This document shows positions 43,210-52,636 of a stretch of 64,000 nt of DNA, one piece after another; the stretch's first letter is position 1; every line of letters starts with the position of its first letter. A program made the position numbers and the translations under genes. The notes below the pieces were generated by a model. The model searched no databases and was not told the DNA's origin. It saw only the letters and a program-made list of their open reading frames with translations. Where the stretch lies: contig JAGXGB010000048.1 in assembly GCA_024636955.1 (NCBI GenBank), positions 124,001 through 188,000 on the forward strand. Reading direction: 5' to 3'. Origin of the DNA: Bacteroidales bacterium. GTDB lineage: Bacteria > Bacteroidota > Bacteroidia > Bacteroidales > Lentimicrobiaceae.

Positions 43210-44430
43210 TTATTGATTCAATACCAACGCCTTCTTTATGTGGTTAATGTTTTTGTAATACCACAGTGCAACCAGAAGGCATAGGAGCGATGTAACAACA
43301 AGGGTGCTCTGTAGGCTTGTAAATTCAGTTATCATTCCTAAAAGGATGCTGCCAATAGGTGTAAAGCCCATGAACGACATGCTGTACAACGCAACAATCC
43401 TTCCTCTCATATTTTCATTAACCATTGTTTGAAGTAAGGTATTGCAGGAAGCAAAAAGCACTACCATACCAAAACCGGTTACTACCAGCGCAATCATGGA
43501 TAAGTATAGTGTTTCAGAGAGGGTAAAAACCCCAAGTCCTATACTGAACATCAGAGCTGATGTTAGTATCACCGATGGGAACCTACTGATGGATGACTGA
43601 TTTGCCAATAGCAGTGCCCCTGTTAAAGCTCCCGCACCCAAAGCTCCGGTAAGTATCCCAAGGGTTTTTGAATCGCCACCCAGAATATCCTTGGCAAATA
43701 CCGGCATAAATACCTGGAAAGGCAATCCGATAAAGCTCACTATGATAACCATTACAATTAAGATACGAAGATGCTGCGTTTCATAAGCGTACCTAAATCC
43801 GCCAAGCAGATCTGACAATACCGAATTATGCTCAAGGCTCTTGATTATTCGTGGAATATTCATAGCAAGCAATGAGGCAATCACAGCAATGTAACTTAAC
43901 CCATTCACCAAAAAACAAACCCCTTCACCTGCATAAGCAACAAGAAAACCTCCAATAGGAGGACCAATAAACCTTGCTGAATTATACATGGTTGAATTAA
44001 GTGCAATGGCATTTGGCAGGTCCTTCCGGTCATCTATCATATTTACCAGGAAAGCATGGCGGTATGGATTATCAATAGCATTGGCTATACCATTTATTAC
44101 TGCCCCAATGATGATGATCATAACTGTTATCCTGTCGGTGAGGACAAGAAATGCAAGTAAGAGTGCAATTACCATTGAAACAGCCTGAGTCATTAATAAT
44201 ACACTCCGGCGCTCTGTTTTATCGGCAAACACCCCTGCAACAGGGGTAATGAAGAACGACGGTATCTGAGCAGCAAATCCAACCACTCCAAGCAACAATG
44301 CTGAATCAGTCAACCTGAATACCAGCCATCCCATCGCAATGTTTTGTATCCAGTTGCCAGGTAGTGAAATGATCTGTCCAAAGAAGAATAATCTGAAATT
44401 ACGGTGCCTGAGTGATTTAAAAGTTTCCAT
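43210..44430 (-). CDS. MFS transporter (EntS-like, MFS_3)
   Basis: This 406-residue protein has twelve predicted helices. The N-terminal LRHRNFRLFFFGQIISLPGNWIQNIAMGWLVFRLT signature (conserved Asn/Gln/Trp) and the loop motif GVFADKTERRSVLL are typical of the MFS_3 group that includes enterobactin exporter EntS. The substrate is not predictable. It is 33 bp downstream of the acyltransferase gene on the same strand and probably cotranscribed. Confidence 0.85.
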   Translation of the reverse strand: METFKSLRHRNFRLFFFGQIISLPGNWIQNIAMGWLVFRLTDSALLLGVVGFAAQIPSFFITPVAGVFADKTERRSVLLMTQAVSMVIALLLAFLVLTDRITVMIIIIGAVINGIANAIDNPYRHAFLVNMIDDRKDLPNAIALNSTMYNSARFIGPPIGGFLVAYAGEGVCFLVNGLSYIAVIASLLAMNIPRIIKSLEHNSVLSDLLGGFRYAYETQHLRILIVMVIIVSFIGLPFQVFMPVFAKDILGGDSKTLGILTGALGAGALTGALLLANQSSISRFPSVILTSALMFSIGLGVFTLSETLYLSMIALVVTGFGMVVLFASCNTLLQTMVNENMRGRIVALYSMSFMGFTPIGSILLGMITEFTSLQSTLVVTSLLCLLVALWYYKNINHIKKALVLNQ

Positions 44431-44463
44431 TGCCTGTATAAGCTATCAACTTAAAAACCACCT

Positions 44464-45420
44464 TCAATGTTTCCATCGTTTATGTGACCATAACCAGTTC
44501 ACAGGAGTTGCATGGATATCTGCTTCGAGCAGTCTGGCATATTCCCTGAGTATCTGAATTTCATAACCTGATGCATTGGCTGAAGCATTCGCAGGAGTAT
44601 TGGTGGGTGCAGTGGCAGACGCTTTGTCAAGAATGTCACTTTCAGTATGTAATTTGGTGATGCTTTCAGGTTCAGCAACTTCAATTGGTATGAAGCGTAC
44701 TGAGTAATTGCCGCGACTCACTTTCCTTATTGAGATATATACCACAGCAGCCTTTGTTGCCCTGGCAAGTTTAGCCCCTCCGGTAAAAAATGTGGTACTT
44801 TGATTAAGAAACATGAACTCATGCGCATTTTCAACCTTTGCCGGCGACTGATCGCCAATGAAAATATACAATGCCGTGCTGTTCTTGTTACTAAGAATAT
44901 ACCTTGCTGCATTAGACATCGCGAGAAGCTTCATCCCAAACCTTAACCTTATACGGGTCATTACCCCCTCGGCTTGCTTATTCCGCAATGGTTTATAAAG
45001 CGTATAGCATGAGAAAGGATACAGTGCAGGCACAATGCTAAGCCACTCCCAATTACCAATATGCCCGGTGAGCCCTATAATATTTTTGCCCAAATTGTAA
45101 TATTCCATCAGAAGCTCAGGATTTTCAACCCTGAACCGCTTCTTTAGCTCATCGGCAGGCATAGTAATGCTTTTAACAACTTCAGCAAATACATCTGTAA
45201 AATGAAGGTAGAATTCATCAGCAAGTGCTATAATTTCCTTGTATTTGAGGTTAGGAAATGAGCGACATAAGTTCTGAATGATAACATTCCGGCGATATCC
45301 GACTATATTTCGCAATACAAATGAGAGGAATTTTGAAACGCCGTATAGCCAATTGAGTGGCAGGTAGCTGATCAACCGGGCTAGTGAAAAGAGCAGAGAA
45401 GATAGGAATCTTTTGATCAT
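44464..45420 (-). CDS. LpxL/HtrB-type lipid A or lysophospholipid acyltransferase
   Basis: This 318-residue membrane-associated protein has an N-terminal hydrophobic anchor and the catalytic motif H120-IGNW-E125 (HX4E). FIGDQSPAK and FLNQSTTFFTGGAKLAR are the other conserved blocks of the lipid A late acyltransferases. It would acylate lipid A or a related lipid at the inner membrane. An unusual Ala/Thr/Asn-rich segment (SATAPTNTPANASANASG) near residues 268-285 interrupts the C-terminus, and the DNA there is repetitive. The protein still ends in a normal NWLWSHKRWK motif. Confidence 0.88.
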   Translation of the reverse strand: MIKRFLSSLLFSLARLISYLPLNWLYGVSKFLSFVLRNIVGYRRNVIIQNLCRSFPNLKYKEIIALADEFYLHFTDVFAEVVKSITMPADELKKRFRVENPELLMEYYNLGKNIIGLTGHIGNWEWLSIVPALYPFSCYTLYKPLRNKQAEGVMTRIRLRFGMKLLAMSNAARYILSNKNSTALYIFIGDQSPAKVENAHEFMFLNQSTTFFTGGAKLARATKAAVVYISIRKVSRGNYSVRFIPIEVAEPESITKLHTESDILDKASATAPTNTPANASANASGYEIQILREYARLLEADIHATPVNWLWSHKRWKH

Positions 45421-45461
45421 TCCTTATGCTCAACCAATTGATAAAGAGATAATTTGGTTAG

Positions 45462-45535
45462 TGATCCGGAGGCGACTCGAACGCCTGACCCGCAGCTTAG
45501 AAGGCTGCTGCTCTATCCAACTGAGCTACCGGACC
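45462..45535 (-). tRNA. tRNA-Arg (anticodon TCT)
   Basis: The minus strand folds into a complete cloverleaf of 74 nt. The acceptor is GGTCCGG / CCGGATC with discriminator A, the D arm is GCTCAGTTGGATAGAGC, the anticodon arm has the loop CTTCTAA, and the T arm is AGGCGTTCGAGTCGCCT. CCA is not encoded. A TACCTTTG promoter element lies 54 bp upstream (45589-45596, minus). Confidence 0.95.
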
Positions 45536-45588
45536 GTCAGATAATTCATCAATCAAGCAAAATAGCGAGGTGTTGAATTATAGGACTG

Positions 45589-45596
45589 CAAAGGTA
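45589..45596 (-). promoter_or_regulatory. -7 promoter element of tRNA-Arg
   Basis: On the minus strand the sequence is TACCTTTG, matching TAnnTTTG. Confidence 0.4.
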
Positions 45597-45772
45597 CTAA
45601 AAACTGATATATTTACTATCATAGTTATAAAATTAAGCTTCTTTAGAAGTAAATTGTCTCTTTTTGTTGTTTAAGCGGTTACTTTTTTAAGATTTGGAGA
45701 TAAAACTTAAATTGCATCAAGATTTATTACTACTTTCGCTAAGCAATCGAGGTGCATAAGTTCAAAAACCCC

Positions 45773-46228
45773 ATGAAACAACTACTGTTTACGGAATTTC
45801 AAAACAATACCACAGGGAAGACCTATGATTGGGCAGGTAAGGCCATCCTGATTGCCGAAGACACCGATTGTAGTTTCCTATATCTAAAGACCATATTACG
45901 CCATACCAATGCTGAGATATTATGGGCTGCCTCAGGGCAAGAAGCCATTAATATGGTACGCGAGCATAAAAACATTGATATTGTACTTATGGATATCAAT
46001 ATGCCCGGTATTAATGGCTTTGATGCTACCATGGCAATTCACAGTATTAAGGAAGATCTGCCGGTTATAGCTCAAACAGCTTATGTGTATGACAATGAAG
46101 TTGAGTTATGCTATGCTTCAGGCTGCATTGATTACATCGCCAAGCCAATCGACAAACAGATGCTTTTAGAGAAAATAGGCAACTTCCTGGGTGCCGGAGT
46201 ATCCTCCAAAGGCCTTTATATCCCTTAA
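45773..46228 (+). CDS. Single-domain response regulator
   Basis: This CheY-like receiver has about 151 residues: ILIAEDTDCSFLYLK (acidic pair), VLMDINMPGINGFDA (phospho-acceptor Asp), IAQTAYVYDNE and YIAKPIDKQMLLEK (conserved Lys). There is no output domain. I prefer the ATG at 45773 to a GTG at 45752, because a promoter-like TTG-N16-TACTTTCG (45712-45738) leaves almost no leader for the GTG. No kinase is adjacent; it might take phosphate from an orphan hybrid kinase such as the one at 3.5-5.3 kb, which is speculative. Confidence 0.9.
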   Translation: MKQLLFTEFQNNTTGKTYDWAGKAILIAEDTDCSFLYLKTILRHTNAEILWAASGQEAINMVREHKNIDIVLMDINMPGINGFDATMAIHSIKEDLPVIAQTAYVYDNEVELCYASGCIDYIAKPIDKQMLLEKIGNFLGAGVSSKGLYIP

Positions 46229-46271
46229 TTCATAATTTTCTTTAAAATAACCTATAATTCTTTCAATTTTA

Positions 46272-46302
46272 TTTGGTTATTAGGATTCCTTTCGTACTTT
46301 TG
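46272..46302 (+). promoter_or_regulatory. Promoter of the tRNA-Ser/tRNA-Pro unit
   Basis: TTTG (46272-46275) and TACTTTTG (46295-46302) separated by 19 bp match the Bacteroidota housekeeping consensus closely, 11 bp before tRNA-Ser. Confidence 0.7.
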
Positions 46303-46313
46303 CACTCCCGTTT

Positions 46314-46403
46314 GGTGAGGTGGGTGAGTGGCTGAAACCAACAGTTTGCTAAACTGTCGTACTGGAAACGGTACCGGGGGTTCGAATCCCCCCTTCACCG
46401 CCA
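46314..46403 (+). tRNA. tRNA-Ser (anticodon GCT)
   Basis: A 90-nt type II tRNA has a long variable arm (CGTACTGGAAACGGTACCG), anticodon loop TTGCTAA, T arm GGGGGTTCGAATCCCCC, discriminator G and an encoded CCA. Confidence 0.95.
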
Positions 46404-46431
46404 AGTGAAGAGGATTAGAATAAAGATTTTT

Positions 46432-46506
46432 CGGGGCGTAGCGCAGCCCGGCTAGCGCACCTGGTTTGGGACCAGGGGGTCGAAGGTTCGAATCCTTTCG
46501 CCCCGA
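46432..46506 (+). tRNA. tRNA-Pro (anticodon TGG)
   Basis: A 75-nt cloverleaf has acceptor CGGGGCG / CGCCCCG, anticodon arm CTGGT-TTGGGA-CCAG and T arm AAGGTTCGAATCCTT. CCA is not encoded. It is 28 nt after tRNA-Ser and shares its promoter and terminator. Confidence 0.95.
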
Positions 46507-46510
46507 CAAA

Positions 46511-46550
46511 AACCCCTGTAATCGCAAGATTTACAGGGGTTTTATTTTTT
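46511..46550 (+). terminator. terminator of the tRNA unit
   Basis: Arms AACCCCTGTAA / TTACAGGGGTT with a nine-base loop are followed by TTATTTTTT. Confidence 0.85.
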
Positions 46551-46791
46551 ATGCCCACTTACCAATTTCAATTCCTTACCATCTGTTGAAACCAGACCAT
46601 CCTTCACAGTCAGTTTCAGCCCGTTACAAATCAATTACATTTACAAGTCTCACTCGTCCTAAAAGTCCTACTGGCCATACTTTATATTAGTGATCCGATA
46701 ATAACATCACAGCCATTATTAATCTGCCATAAAAAGGCAATCATTGGGATTATGAATTGAGTAATACCCTACCCTAAAAATATAGTTACAG

Positions 46792-46848
46792 TACGGTTAG
46801 ACTACGGTTACTCTACCTTCAGGGTAGAGTAACCGTAGTCTAACCGTA
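46792..46848. repeat. Perfect 26-bp-arm hairpin upstream of the P-type ATPase gene
   Basis: Two identical-complement arms of 26 nt (46792-46817 and 46823-46848) flank a five-base loop TTCAG. The arm itself repeats GGTTAGACTAC / GGTTACTCTAC, and a further GTAGTCTAAA copy follows. There is no T-run, so it is not a standard terminator. The remaining 46551-47004 gap shows no gene. Confidence 0.85.
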
Positions 46849-46933
46849 GTCTAAATGTACTGTAACTGTAACCTAATATACAACTTATCTGAATTTCTAC
46901 CATCATTTATTCAATTTTCATTAACTCATTACG

Positions 46934-46941
46934 TAAGTTTG
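46934..46941 (+). promoter_or_regulatory. -7 promoter element of the P-type ATPase gene
   Basis: TAAGTTTG matches TAnnTTTG, 63 bp before the ATG. Confidence 0.4.
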
Positions 46942-47004
46942 TGTTTATAAACCTCTAATTGTTTTACATTGTTAGTTAAGTAAGTTTCAGTTATATTTTC
47001 AAAC

Positions 47005-49638
47005 ATGGACGAGAAAGCGAACCGGGATAAAAGTGCCGGGAAATCAAATGCAGAGGGTGGTGAAAACCTGTCAGGTTATGCATGTCCTATGGGGTGTGAA
47101 GGTGATAAAGTCTATAAAAATCCCGATTCATGCCCTGAATGTGGGATGTTTTTGAAACCTGTGGAAGAGGCAAGAAAGAAACAGGCTGAATTGAAACAGC
47201 CCGACTATTACTGCCCAATGTATTGTGAGGGTGATAAAACCTATGATCAGCCTGGCCGCTGCCCAGTGTGTAATATGTTCCTGGTTAAGGTTGATGAGAA
47301 ATATGATCCGCCTGCTGCGGGGGAAAGCCATAAGCACAGTAAGTATGCACCGGTAAATAACACAAAGAAGTTCATTCCATCTAAGGAAGCATCTGATGGG
47401 AAATCATCAGGAGGCGATAGGTATTATTGTCCGATGCGCTGCGAAGGGGATAAAGTTTATGATCATCCGGGCGATTGTCCGGTTTGTGGTATGCATTTAT
47501 TGAAAGAGGAGAGCTTTGTAAAGACCTCTGCCGGATATACCTGCCCTATGCATCCTGAAATCAGGCAGGATAAGCCTGGGAGTTGCCCAATTTGTGGTAT
47601 GGACCTGGTGCCAATTGATGTTCAGCCTGTAAGTGAAGAGGAGCGGGCATACAAGGCAATGGCTAAGAAGTTTTGGATAGCGGTTGCATTAACTGTTCCA
47701 GTTTTTGTAGTTGCAATGTCAGATATGATACCTGCAGTATCTGAGCTGGCTATGCAATACCGCACGGTTATTGGCTGGCTCTCTTTTGCACTTACTACTC
47801 CAGTGGTATTTTATTCAGGCTGGCAGTTTTTCAAAAGGGGGTACAGCTCTATTGTTAGGCGATCGCCAAATATGTGGACTCTTATCTCCATTGGCGTTGG
47901 AGCTGCGTATCTTTTCAGTGTGTTCGCCCTTTTAGCCCCCGGCTTGTTTCCCGCACAGTTTAAGGATATGCATGGTAATGTGCATTTGTACTTTGAAGCA
48001 GCGGCAGTGATACTTACTTTGGTATTGCTGGGACAGGTACTCGAACTAAAAGCGCATTCAAAAACCAACACAGCCATAAGATCATTACTTGATCTGGTAC
48101 CACCTGTTGCCAGGAAAATTACCAATGGCACCGAAGAGGAAATACCGCTTGAGCATGTAATGGCAGGTGATCTGTTAAGGGTGAGACCAGGTGAAAAGAT
48201 TCCTGTTGATGGTGATATTACTGAAGGTGATGCCACCGTTGATGAAAGTATGATCACCGGTGAGCCGATGCCCGTGGATAAGGAAACTGGTGATAAGGTG
48301 ACCGGTGGAACAATTAATGGTAAGACCTCTTTTGTTATGCGGGCAGAGAAGGTTGGAAAAGATACTTTACTTGCGCGAATTATTGAGATGGTTAATGAAG
48401 CAAGCCGATCGCGGGCGCCAATACAGCGATTGGCCGATACGGTTGCCAAGTATTTCGTGCAAATCATTATCGGCATTGCCATCCTTACTTTTGCCATTTG
48501 GGCAACATGGGGTCCGCAACCTGCCTTGGTATATGCTTTCGTTAATGCGGTATCGGTTCTCATAATTGCCTGCCCGTGTGCACTTGGTTTAGCTACGCCT
48601 ATGTCAATTATGGTAGGAACCGGAAGAGGGGCTCAATCGGGAATACTGGTCAAGGATGCCCGTGCCATGGAGGAAATGAATAAGATAGATACTTTGATAG
48701 TTGATAAAACGGGCACCTTAACTCAAGGGAAGCCGGCTTTGAAAGCCAGTAAGTCGTTTGGTGAGCTTACTGATGATGAAGTGCTTCAAATGGCCGCTTC
48801 AGTGGATGTATTCAGTGAGCATCCGCTTGCCGAAGCTATTGTTAAAGGCGCTAAGGAAAAGAAGATCAATTTACTTGACGTTGAAAAGTTCAACTCTGTT
48901 ACCGGTAAGGGTGTTGAAGGGATTGTAAATAATAAGCGGGTTGGACTCGGTAATAAAAAACTGCTTGAGGATTTCAATGCATCGGTAAACGAAGAAAAAC
49001 AAGGTATTATAAAGGAATGGCAATCAACCGGACAAACGGTGATGTACCTAATTATCGGGAACAATGTGGAAGGGATTGTAAGTGTTGCTGATAGTATCAA
49101 GAAAACATCTTACAGTGCCATCAAAGAGTTGAAGGAGATGGGTGTTAAGGTAATCATGCTCACGGGTGATAATGAATACACGGCCGCAGCAGTAGCAAAG
49201 GAATTGGGTTTGGATGATTTCAAGGCCGATTGTTTGCCTGATGACAAGTATAACATGGTTAAGGAGCTTCAGAAGGAAGGTAAGATGGTGGCAATGGCCG
49301 GCGATGGTATAAATGATGCACCTGCTCTTGCACAAGCCAATATTGGTATTGCTATGGGTACAGGTACTGATATTGCCATGCAAAGTGCCGAAATTACCCT
49401 GGTAAAAGGCGATTTGTCAGGAATAGCAAGGGCGAAGAAGCTGAGCGTTGAAGTTATGCGAAATATAAAGCAGAATTTGTTCTTTGCTTTTGTTTACAAT
49501 ATTCTCGGAGTTCCCATAGCGGCAGGTTTGCTTTTCCCATTTTTCGGAATACTATTGAGCCCAATGATTGCGGCTGTTGCAATGAGTTTTAGTTCAGTAT
49601 CGGTAATTGCTAATGCACTAAGACTTAGAACTAAATAA
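47005..49638 (+). CDS. Copper-type P1B ATPase with four N-terminal CPM/CPxC metal-binding knuckles
   Basis: This 877-residue ATPase probably exports Cu+ (or Ag+) from the cytoplasm. The N-terminus has four heavy-metal-binding domains at about 25-53, 68-95, 140-167 and 178-204. The first three read CPMxCEGDK-Y---P--CPxCxM, and the fourth is the canonical [22 protein letters not shown] type; no CxxC HMA domain is present. Eight membrane helices surround the metal site CPC (523-525). The actuator TGE is at 418-420, the phosphorylation site DKTGTLT at 567-573, the HP motif is SEHPLAEA and the hinge is [10 protein letters not shown]. The subgroup resembles CopB/SilP-like enzymes. There is no adjacent regulator. 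Confidence 0.93.
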   Translation: MDEKANRDKSAGKSNAEGGENLSGYACPMGCEGDKVYKNPDSCPECGMFLKPVEEARKKQAELKQPDYYCPMYCEGDKTYDQPGRCPVCNMFLVKVDEKYDPPAAGESHKHSKYAPVNNTKKFIPSKEASDGKSSGGDRYYCPMRCEGDKVYDHPGDCPVCGMHLLKEESFVKTSAGYTCPMHPEIRQDKPGSCPICGMDLVPIDVQPVSEEERAYKAMAKKFWIAVALTVPVFVVAMSDMIPAVSELAMQYRTVIGWLSFALTTPVVFYSGWQFFKRGYSSIVRRSPNMWTLISIGVGAAYLFSVFALLAPGLFPAQFKDMHGNVHLYFEAAAVILTLVLLGQVLELKAHSKTNTAIRSLLDLVPPVARKITNGTEEEIPLEHVMAGDLLRVRPGEKIPVDGDITEGDATVDESMITGEPMPVDKETGDKVTGGTINGKTSFVMRAEKVGKDTLLARIIEMVNEASRSRAPIQRLADTVAKYFVQIIIGIAILTFAIWATWGPQPALVYAFVNAVSVLIIACPCALGLATPMSIMVGTGRGAQSGILVKDARAMEEMNKIDTLIVDKTGTLTQGKPALKASKSFGELTDDEVLQMAASVDVFSEHPLAEAIVKGAKEKKINLLDVEKFNSVTGKGVEGIVNNKRVGLGNKKLLEDFNASVNEEKQGIIKEWQSTGQTVMYLIIGNNVEGIVSVADSIKKTSYSAIKELKEMGVKVIMLTGDNEYTAAAVAKELGLDDFKADCLPDDKYNMVKELQKEGKMVAMAGDGINDAPALAQANIGIAMGTGTDIAMQSAEITLVKGDLSGIARAKKLSVEVMRNIKQNLFFAFVYNILGVPIAAGLLFPFFGILLSPMIAAVAMSFSSVSVIANALRLRTK

Positions 49639-49706
49639 CATTATTGCGTATCTTTGCAGCCGATCGCGCAAGCTCTTTTATAACTGCGGAACAAATAAAA
49701 TAACCA

Positions 49707-51044
49707 TTGAGAATAAAAACAAGACGGAACAAGTACATAGTTGGTTTATTGCTACTTGTTTTTCTTACTTTTCTATATTTTGTGCTTAGAGAATCACTGC
49801 CACATTATGCCGGCAGAATACCACTATTAGGCATATACCTCCTGCTTGAGTACCTTGCTTATAACTATATACGCGAAGCGCGGCCTGTATTGAGCGATCG
49901 GTTCAGGGTTTTGCTGATAGTACTATGGTGGCTTCCTGTTATTTTGCTGATCGCCTTTCTTGTGGTTGCCTCATTTATCCCTTTGCAGGAATGGCATCAA
50001 TTTTGGAAGATCTATCTCCCCGGGATAGGGGTAATGGCACTGTTAGCCAAAACAATAACGTTTGCTTTACTTATTCTACCCCTTGTTATTGAATTATTCA
50101 GGTTGATATTCCGCAGAAGGATCAAACCAGGGGGCATTTATTTTTACATACAAAAATTTCTAAAACGAATGGCAATATTATTGGGTAGTTTGGCTTTTGT
50201 GGGATTATTTATTGGTAGCATACATTGGGTATCAAAATTTAAAACGCGCGAAATTGAATTGCAGGTAAGTCACCTGCCTGAATCGCTGAAAGGCTTGAAG
50301 ATAGTACAGTTATCAGATATACATCTTGGCAGTTGGGCATCAACAAAGCCTATGGAAAAGGCGGTGGAAATTGTAAATGAACTTCAGCCTGACCTGGTTT
50401 TATTTACCGGCGATATGGTGAACTTTAGCGCTACTGAAACAAAAGGTTTTGAGGATATTCTCGGTAAGATCGATGCACCGCTTGGCATTTATGCCATCAT
50501 GGGAAATCACGATTACGGTGATTATGTTCCCTGGCCCGATTCCGCTGCGAAGCTAAATGATATCAAGTTGCTTGAGGCATTTTATGACAAAATGGGGTGG
50601 AAGTTACTCAGAAATGAGAATACTGTTATAGATGTTGAAGGCAGCACCATTCTGCTTGCAGGTGTTGAGAACTGGAGTGCGACAACCCGTTTTCACCGGT
50701 ATGGTGATATGGGTATTACCATGCAAAATGCCCCAGATACAGATGTAAGCATCCTCATGTCGCATGATCCTACTCATTGGGATGCAGAAGTAGTGCAAAA
50801 GTATCCCCGGTTTCATATAACATTGTCGGGTCACACCCATGGTATGCAAATGGGAATACAGGGTTTTGGCATCAAATGGAGCCCCTCACAGTACATTTAT
50901 AAGAACTGGGGTGGTATGTATAAAAAGAAGCTTAACGATGGCCATGTGTCCCGTTTATACGTGAATGTAGGTCTGGGCCATATAGCCTATCCGGGCAGGG
51001 TTGGAATATTACCTGAAATAACTTTGATAACGCTAACTGATTAA
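49707..51044 (+). CDS. Membrane-anchored calcineurin-like metallophosphoesterase
   Basis: In this 445-residue protein the first 190 residues contain four or five transmembrane helices (GLLLLVFLTFLYFVL onward). A YkuE/YaeI-type phosphoesterase domain follows with all five metal motifs: LSDIHLGSW, FTGDMVN, GNHDYGDY, MSHDPTHW and SGHTHGMQMG. Relatives act on lipid or nucleotide phosphoesters; the substrate is unknown. The start must be the TTG at 49707: an in-frame stop lies six bases upstream and the next ATG would remove the membrane region. It follows the ATPase gene by 68 bp and converges with the aminotransferase gene. Confidence 0.9.
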   Translation: MRIKTRRNKYIVGLLLLVFLTFLYFVLRESLPHYAGRIPLLGIYLLLEYLAYNYIREARPVLSDRFRVLLIVLWWLPVILLIAFLVVASFIPLQEWHQFWKIYLPGIGVMALLAKTITFALLILPLVIELFRLIFRRRIKPGGIYFYIQKFLKRMAILLGSLAFVGLFIGSIHWVSKFKTREIELQVSHLPESLKGLKIVQLSDIHLGSWASTKPMEKAVEIVNELQPDLVLFTGDMVNFSATETKGFEDILGKIDAPLGIYAIMGNHDYGDYVPWPDSAAKLNDIKLLEAFYDKMGWKLLRNENTVIDVEGSTILLAGVENWSATTRFHRYGDMGITMQNAPDTDVSILMSHDPTHWDAEVVQKYPRFHITLSGHTHGMQMGIQGFGIKWSPSQYIYKNWGGMYKKKLNDGHVSRLYVNVGLGHIAYPGRVGILPEITLITLTD

Positions 51045-51055
51045 GCAGCAGTCAA

Positions 51056-52549
51056 TCAGATTGAATACTCGGTTTGCTTCAGCGTGAACCAGTTGGTCAC
51101 TCTGTCTGTGAACCTGTCGTTCAATACAGAATTATCGAGGTGGTGCCTGAATTCATTGGTGTGTTTGTTATACACGTAATCAGTTTTCCACGATTCGTGA
51201 TTCTTCTTTATTTCACCAATGGCATATATGATGTAATCTAATTCATCATTTGTCATGGTAGGATGCAGTGAAAGCCTCACCCAGCCCGGTTTTCTTGATA
51301 GATCACCGCTATTGATTAATTGGGTAATTTGTTTGGAATGTTCATAGCTTACATCGAGAAGGAAATGGCCGTATGTACCGGCACAAGCGCAACCACCTCT
51401 TACCTGTATGCCAAAGCGATCGCTCAGCATTTTAACTACCAGATTGTAATGAATATCTTCAAAGTAGAATGAAATGATACCCAGCCTTTGTTTCTGCTCC
51501 GGTGCCAGAATGTGTAAGCCTTCAATACTGTTCAATCCTTTGAAAGCAATGTCGAGCAATTCAATTTCTCTTGCTTTCATGTTTTCAACGCCCATATTCT
51601 CCTTTAATTCAATACAAAGGGCAGTTTGAATGGCTTGCATAAACCCGGGAGTTCCGCCATCTTCCCGTGCTTCAATATCGTCAACATACTTGAATTCACC
51701 CCAGGGGTTAGTCCAGTCAACAGTTCCGCCTCCAGGTTGATCGGGGGTTCGGTTATGATACATTGCTTTGTTAAAAACCAGCACTCCTGATGAGCCGGGA
51801 CCGCCTAAGAACTTGTGCGGAGAAAACATAACAGCATCAAGGTGTTCCATTGGATCTTCGGGATGCATGTTGATGTTGTCATAAGGGGCAGATGCTGCAA
51901 AATCAATAAAGCAAACACCTTCATATTCGTGCATTATACGAGCCAGTGTGTGGAATGGTGTGCGCACTCCTGTAACGTTTGAGCAGGCTGTGAAAGCACC
52001 TATTTTTACAGGCCGGTCCTTGTATATTTCAAGTTGCCTGCGTAATTCCTCAGGATCAACAAGCAGGTCTTTATCAGGTTGCAAAACAACTACATCACTG
52101 ATGGTTTCAAACCATGATGTGTGGTTTGAATGATGTTCCATGTGTGTTACAAAAACAACAGGCTTTTCTTTATCCTTAAAGCAAACATTATCAGTGAGCT
52201 GACCGCACATCTTTAAACCCATCATTCGCTGGAATTTAACAATCACTCCCGTCATTCCAAAGCCGGCTGTGATTATAAGATCGTCAGCGCTTGCATTCAC
52301 ATGTTTCTTTATGATATTGTGGGCCAGATGATAAGCCCGTGTCATTGAAGTGCCGGTTTCACTGGTTTCAGTGTGGGTGTTTCCAATAAATGGGCCGATA
52401 TCGTTTGTAAGTCTGTCTTCTATAGGTTTGTATAACCGTCCGCTGGCTATCCAGTCGGCATAAACCAGTTTAACTTCACCATAAGGTGTTGTGTACTTAA
52501 GATCATGGCCAATAATGTTTTTCCTGAAATTCCCGAAGTACTGTTCCAT
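51056..52549 (-). CDS. Class V aminotransferase / cysteine desulfurase-like PLP enzyme
   Basis: This 497-residue fold-type I PLP enzyme has the HMEHHSNHTSW segment, VCFIDFAASAPY (Asp contacting the pyridine nitrogen) and the Schiff-base lysine in MFSPHKFLGGPGSSG. RGGCACAGTYG, near residue 395, resembles the cysteine-bearing loop of SufS-type desulfurases. It is longer than SufS or NifS (about 400-410), and its N-terminus (KLVYADWIASGR) is typical of a less studied group. It may act on cysteine, selenocysteine or kynurenine-like substrates. It lies downstream of the TPR gene. Confidence 0.8.
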   Translation of the reverse strand: MEQYFGNFRKNIIGHDLKYTTPYGEVKLVYADWIASGRLYKPIEDRLTNDIGPFIGNTHTETSETGTSMTRAYHLAHNIIKKHVNASADDLIITAGFGMTGVIVKFQRMMGLKMCGQLTDNVCFKDKEKPVVFVTHMEHHSNHTSWFETISDVVVLQPDKDLLVDPEELRRQLEIYKDRPVKIGAFTACSNVTGVRTPFHTLARIMHEYEGVCFIDFAASAPYDNINMHPEDPMEHLDAVMFSPHKFLGGPGSSGVLVFNKAMYHNRTPDQPGGGTVDWTNPWGEFKYVDDIEAREDGGTPGFMQAIQTALCIELKENMGVENMKAREIELLDIAFKGLNSIEGLHILAPEQKQRLGIISFYFEDIHYNLVVKMLSDRFGIQVRGGCACAGTYGHFLLDVSYEHSKQITQLINSGDLSRKPGWVRLSLHPTMTNDELDYIIYAIGEIKKNHESWKTDYVYNKHTNEFRHHLDNSVLNDRFTDRVTNWFTLKQTEYSI

Positions 52550-52560
52550 TGGTGAATTCT

Positions 52561-52582
52561 ATTTGCATGCAAATTTGCAAAT
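52561..52582. promoter_or_regulatory. Overlapping palindromes before the aminotransferase gene
   Basis: ATTTGCATGCAAAT (52561-52574) and ATTTGCAAAT (52573-52582) are both perfect palindromes and share two bases. They lie 12-33 bp upstream of the start, where an operator is plausible. Confidence 0.4.
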
Positions 52583-52636
52583 AAAACACCAACCATCAAA
52601 GGGTTTAGACTCAACTTGTTAAAGAAATTGTAAAAG

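Noticed and set aside
46252-46690. Short ORFs across the tRNA-Ser/tRNA-Pro region
   Set aside because: They translate tRNA and terminator sequence.
47811-48563. 250-residue minus-strand ORF inside the P-type ATPase gene
   Set aside because: It is a shadow of the ATPase frame with no recognisable domain.
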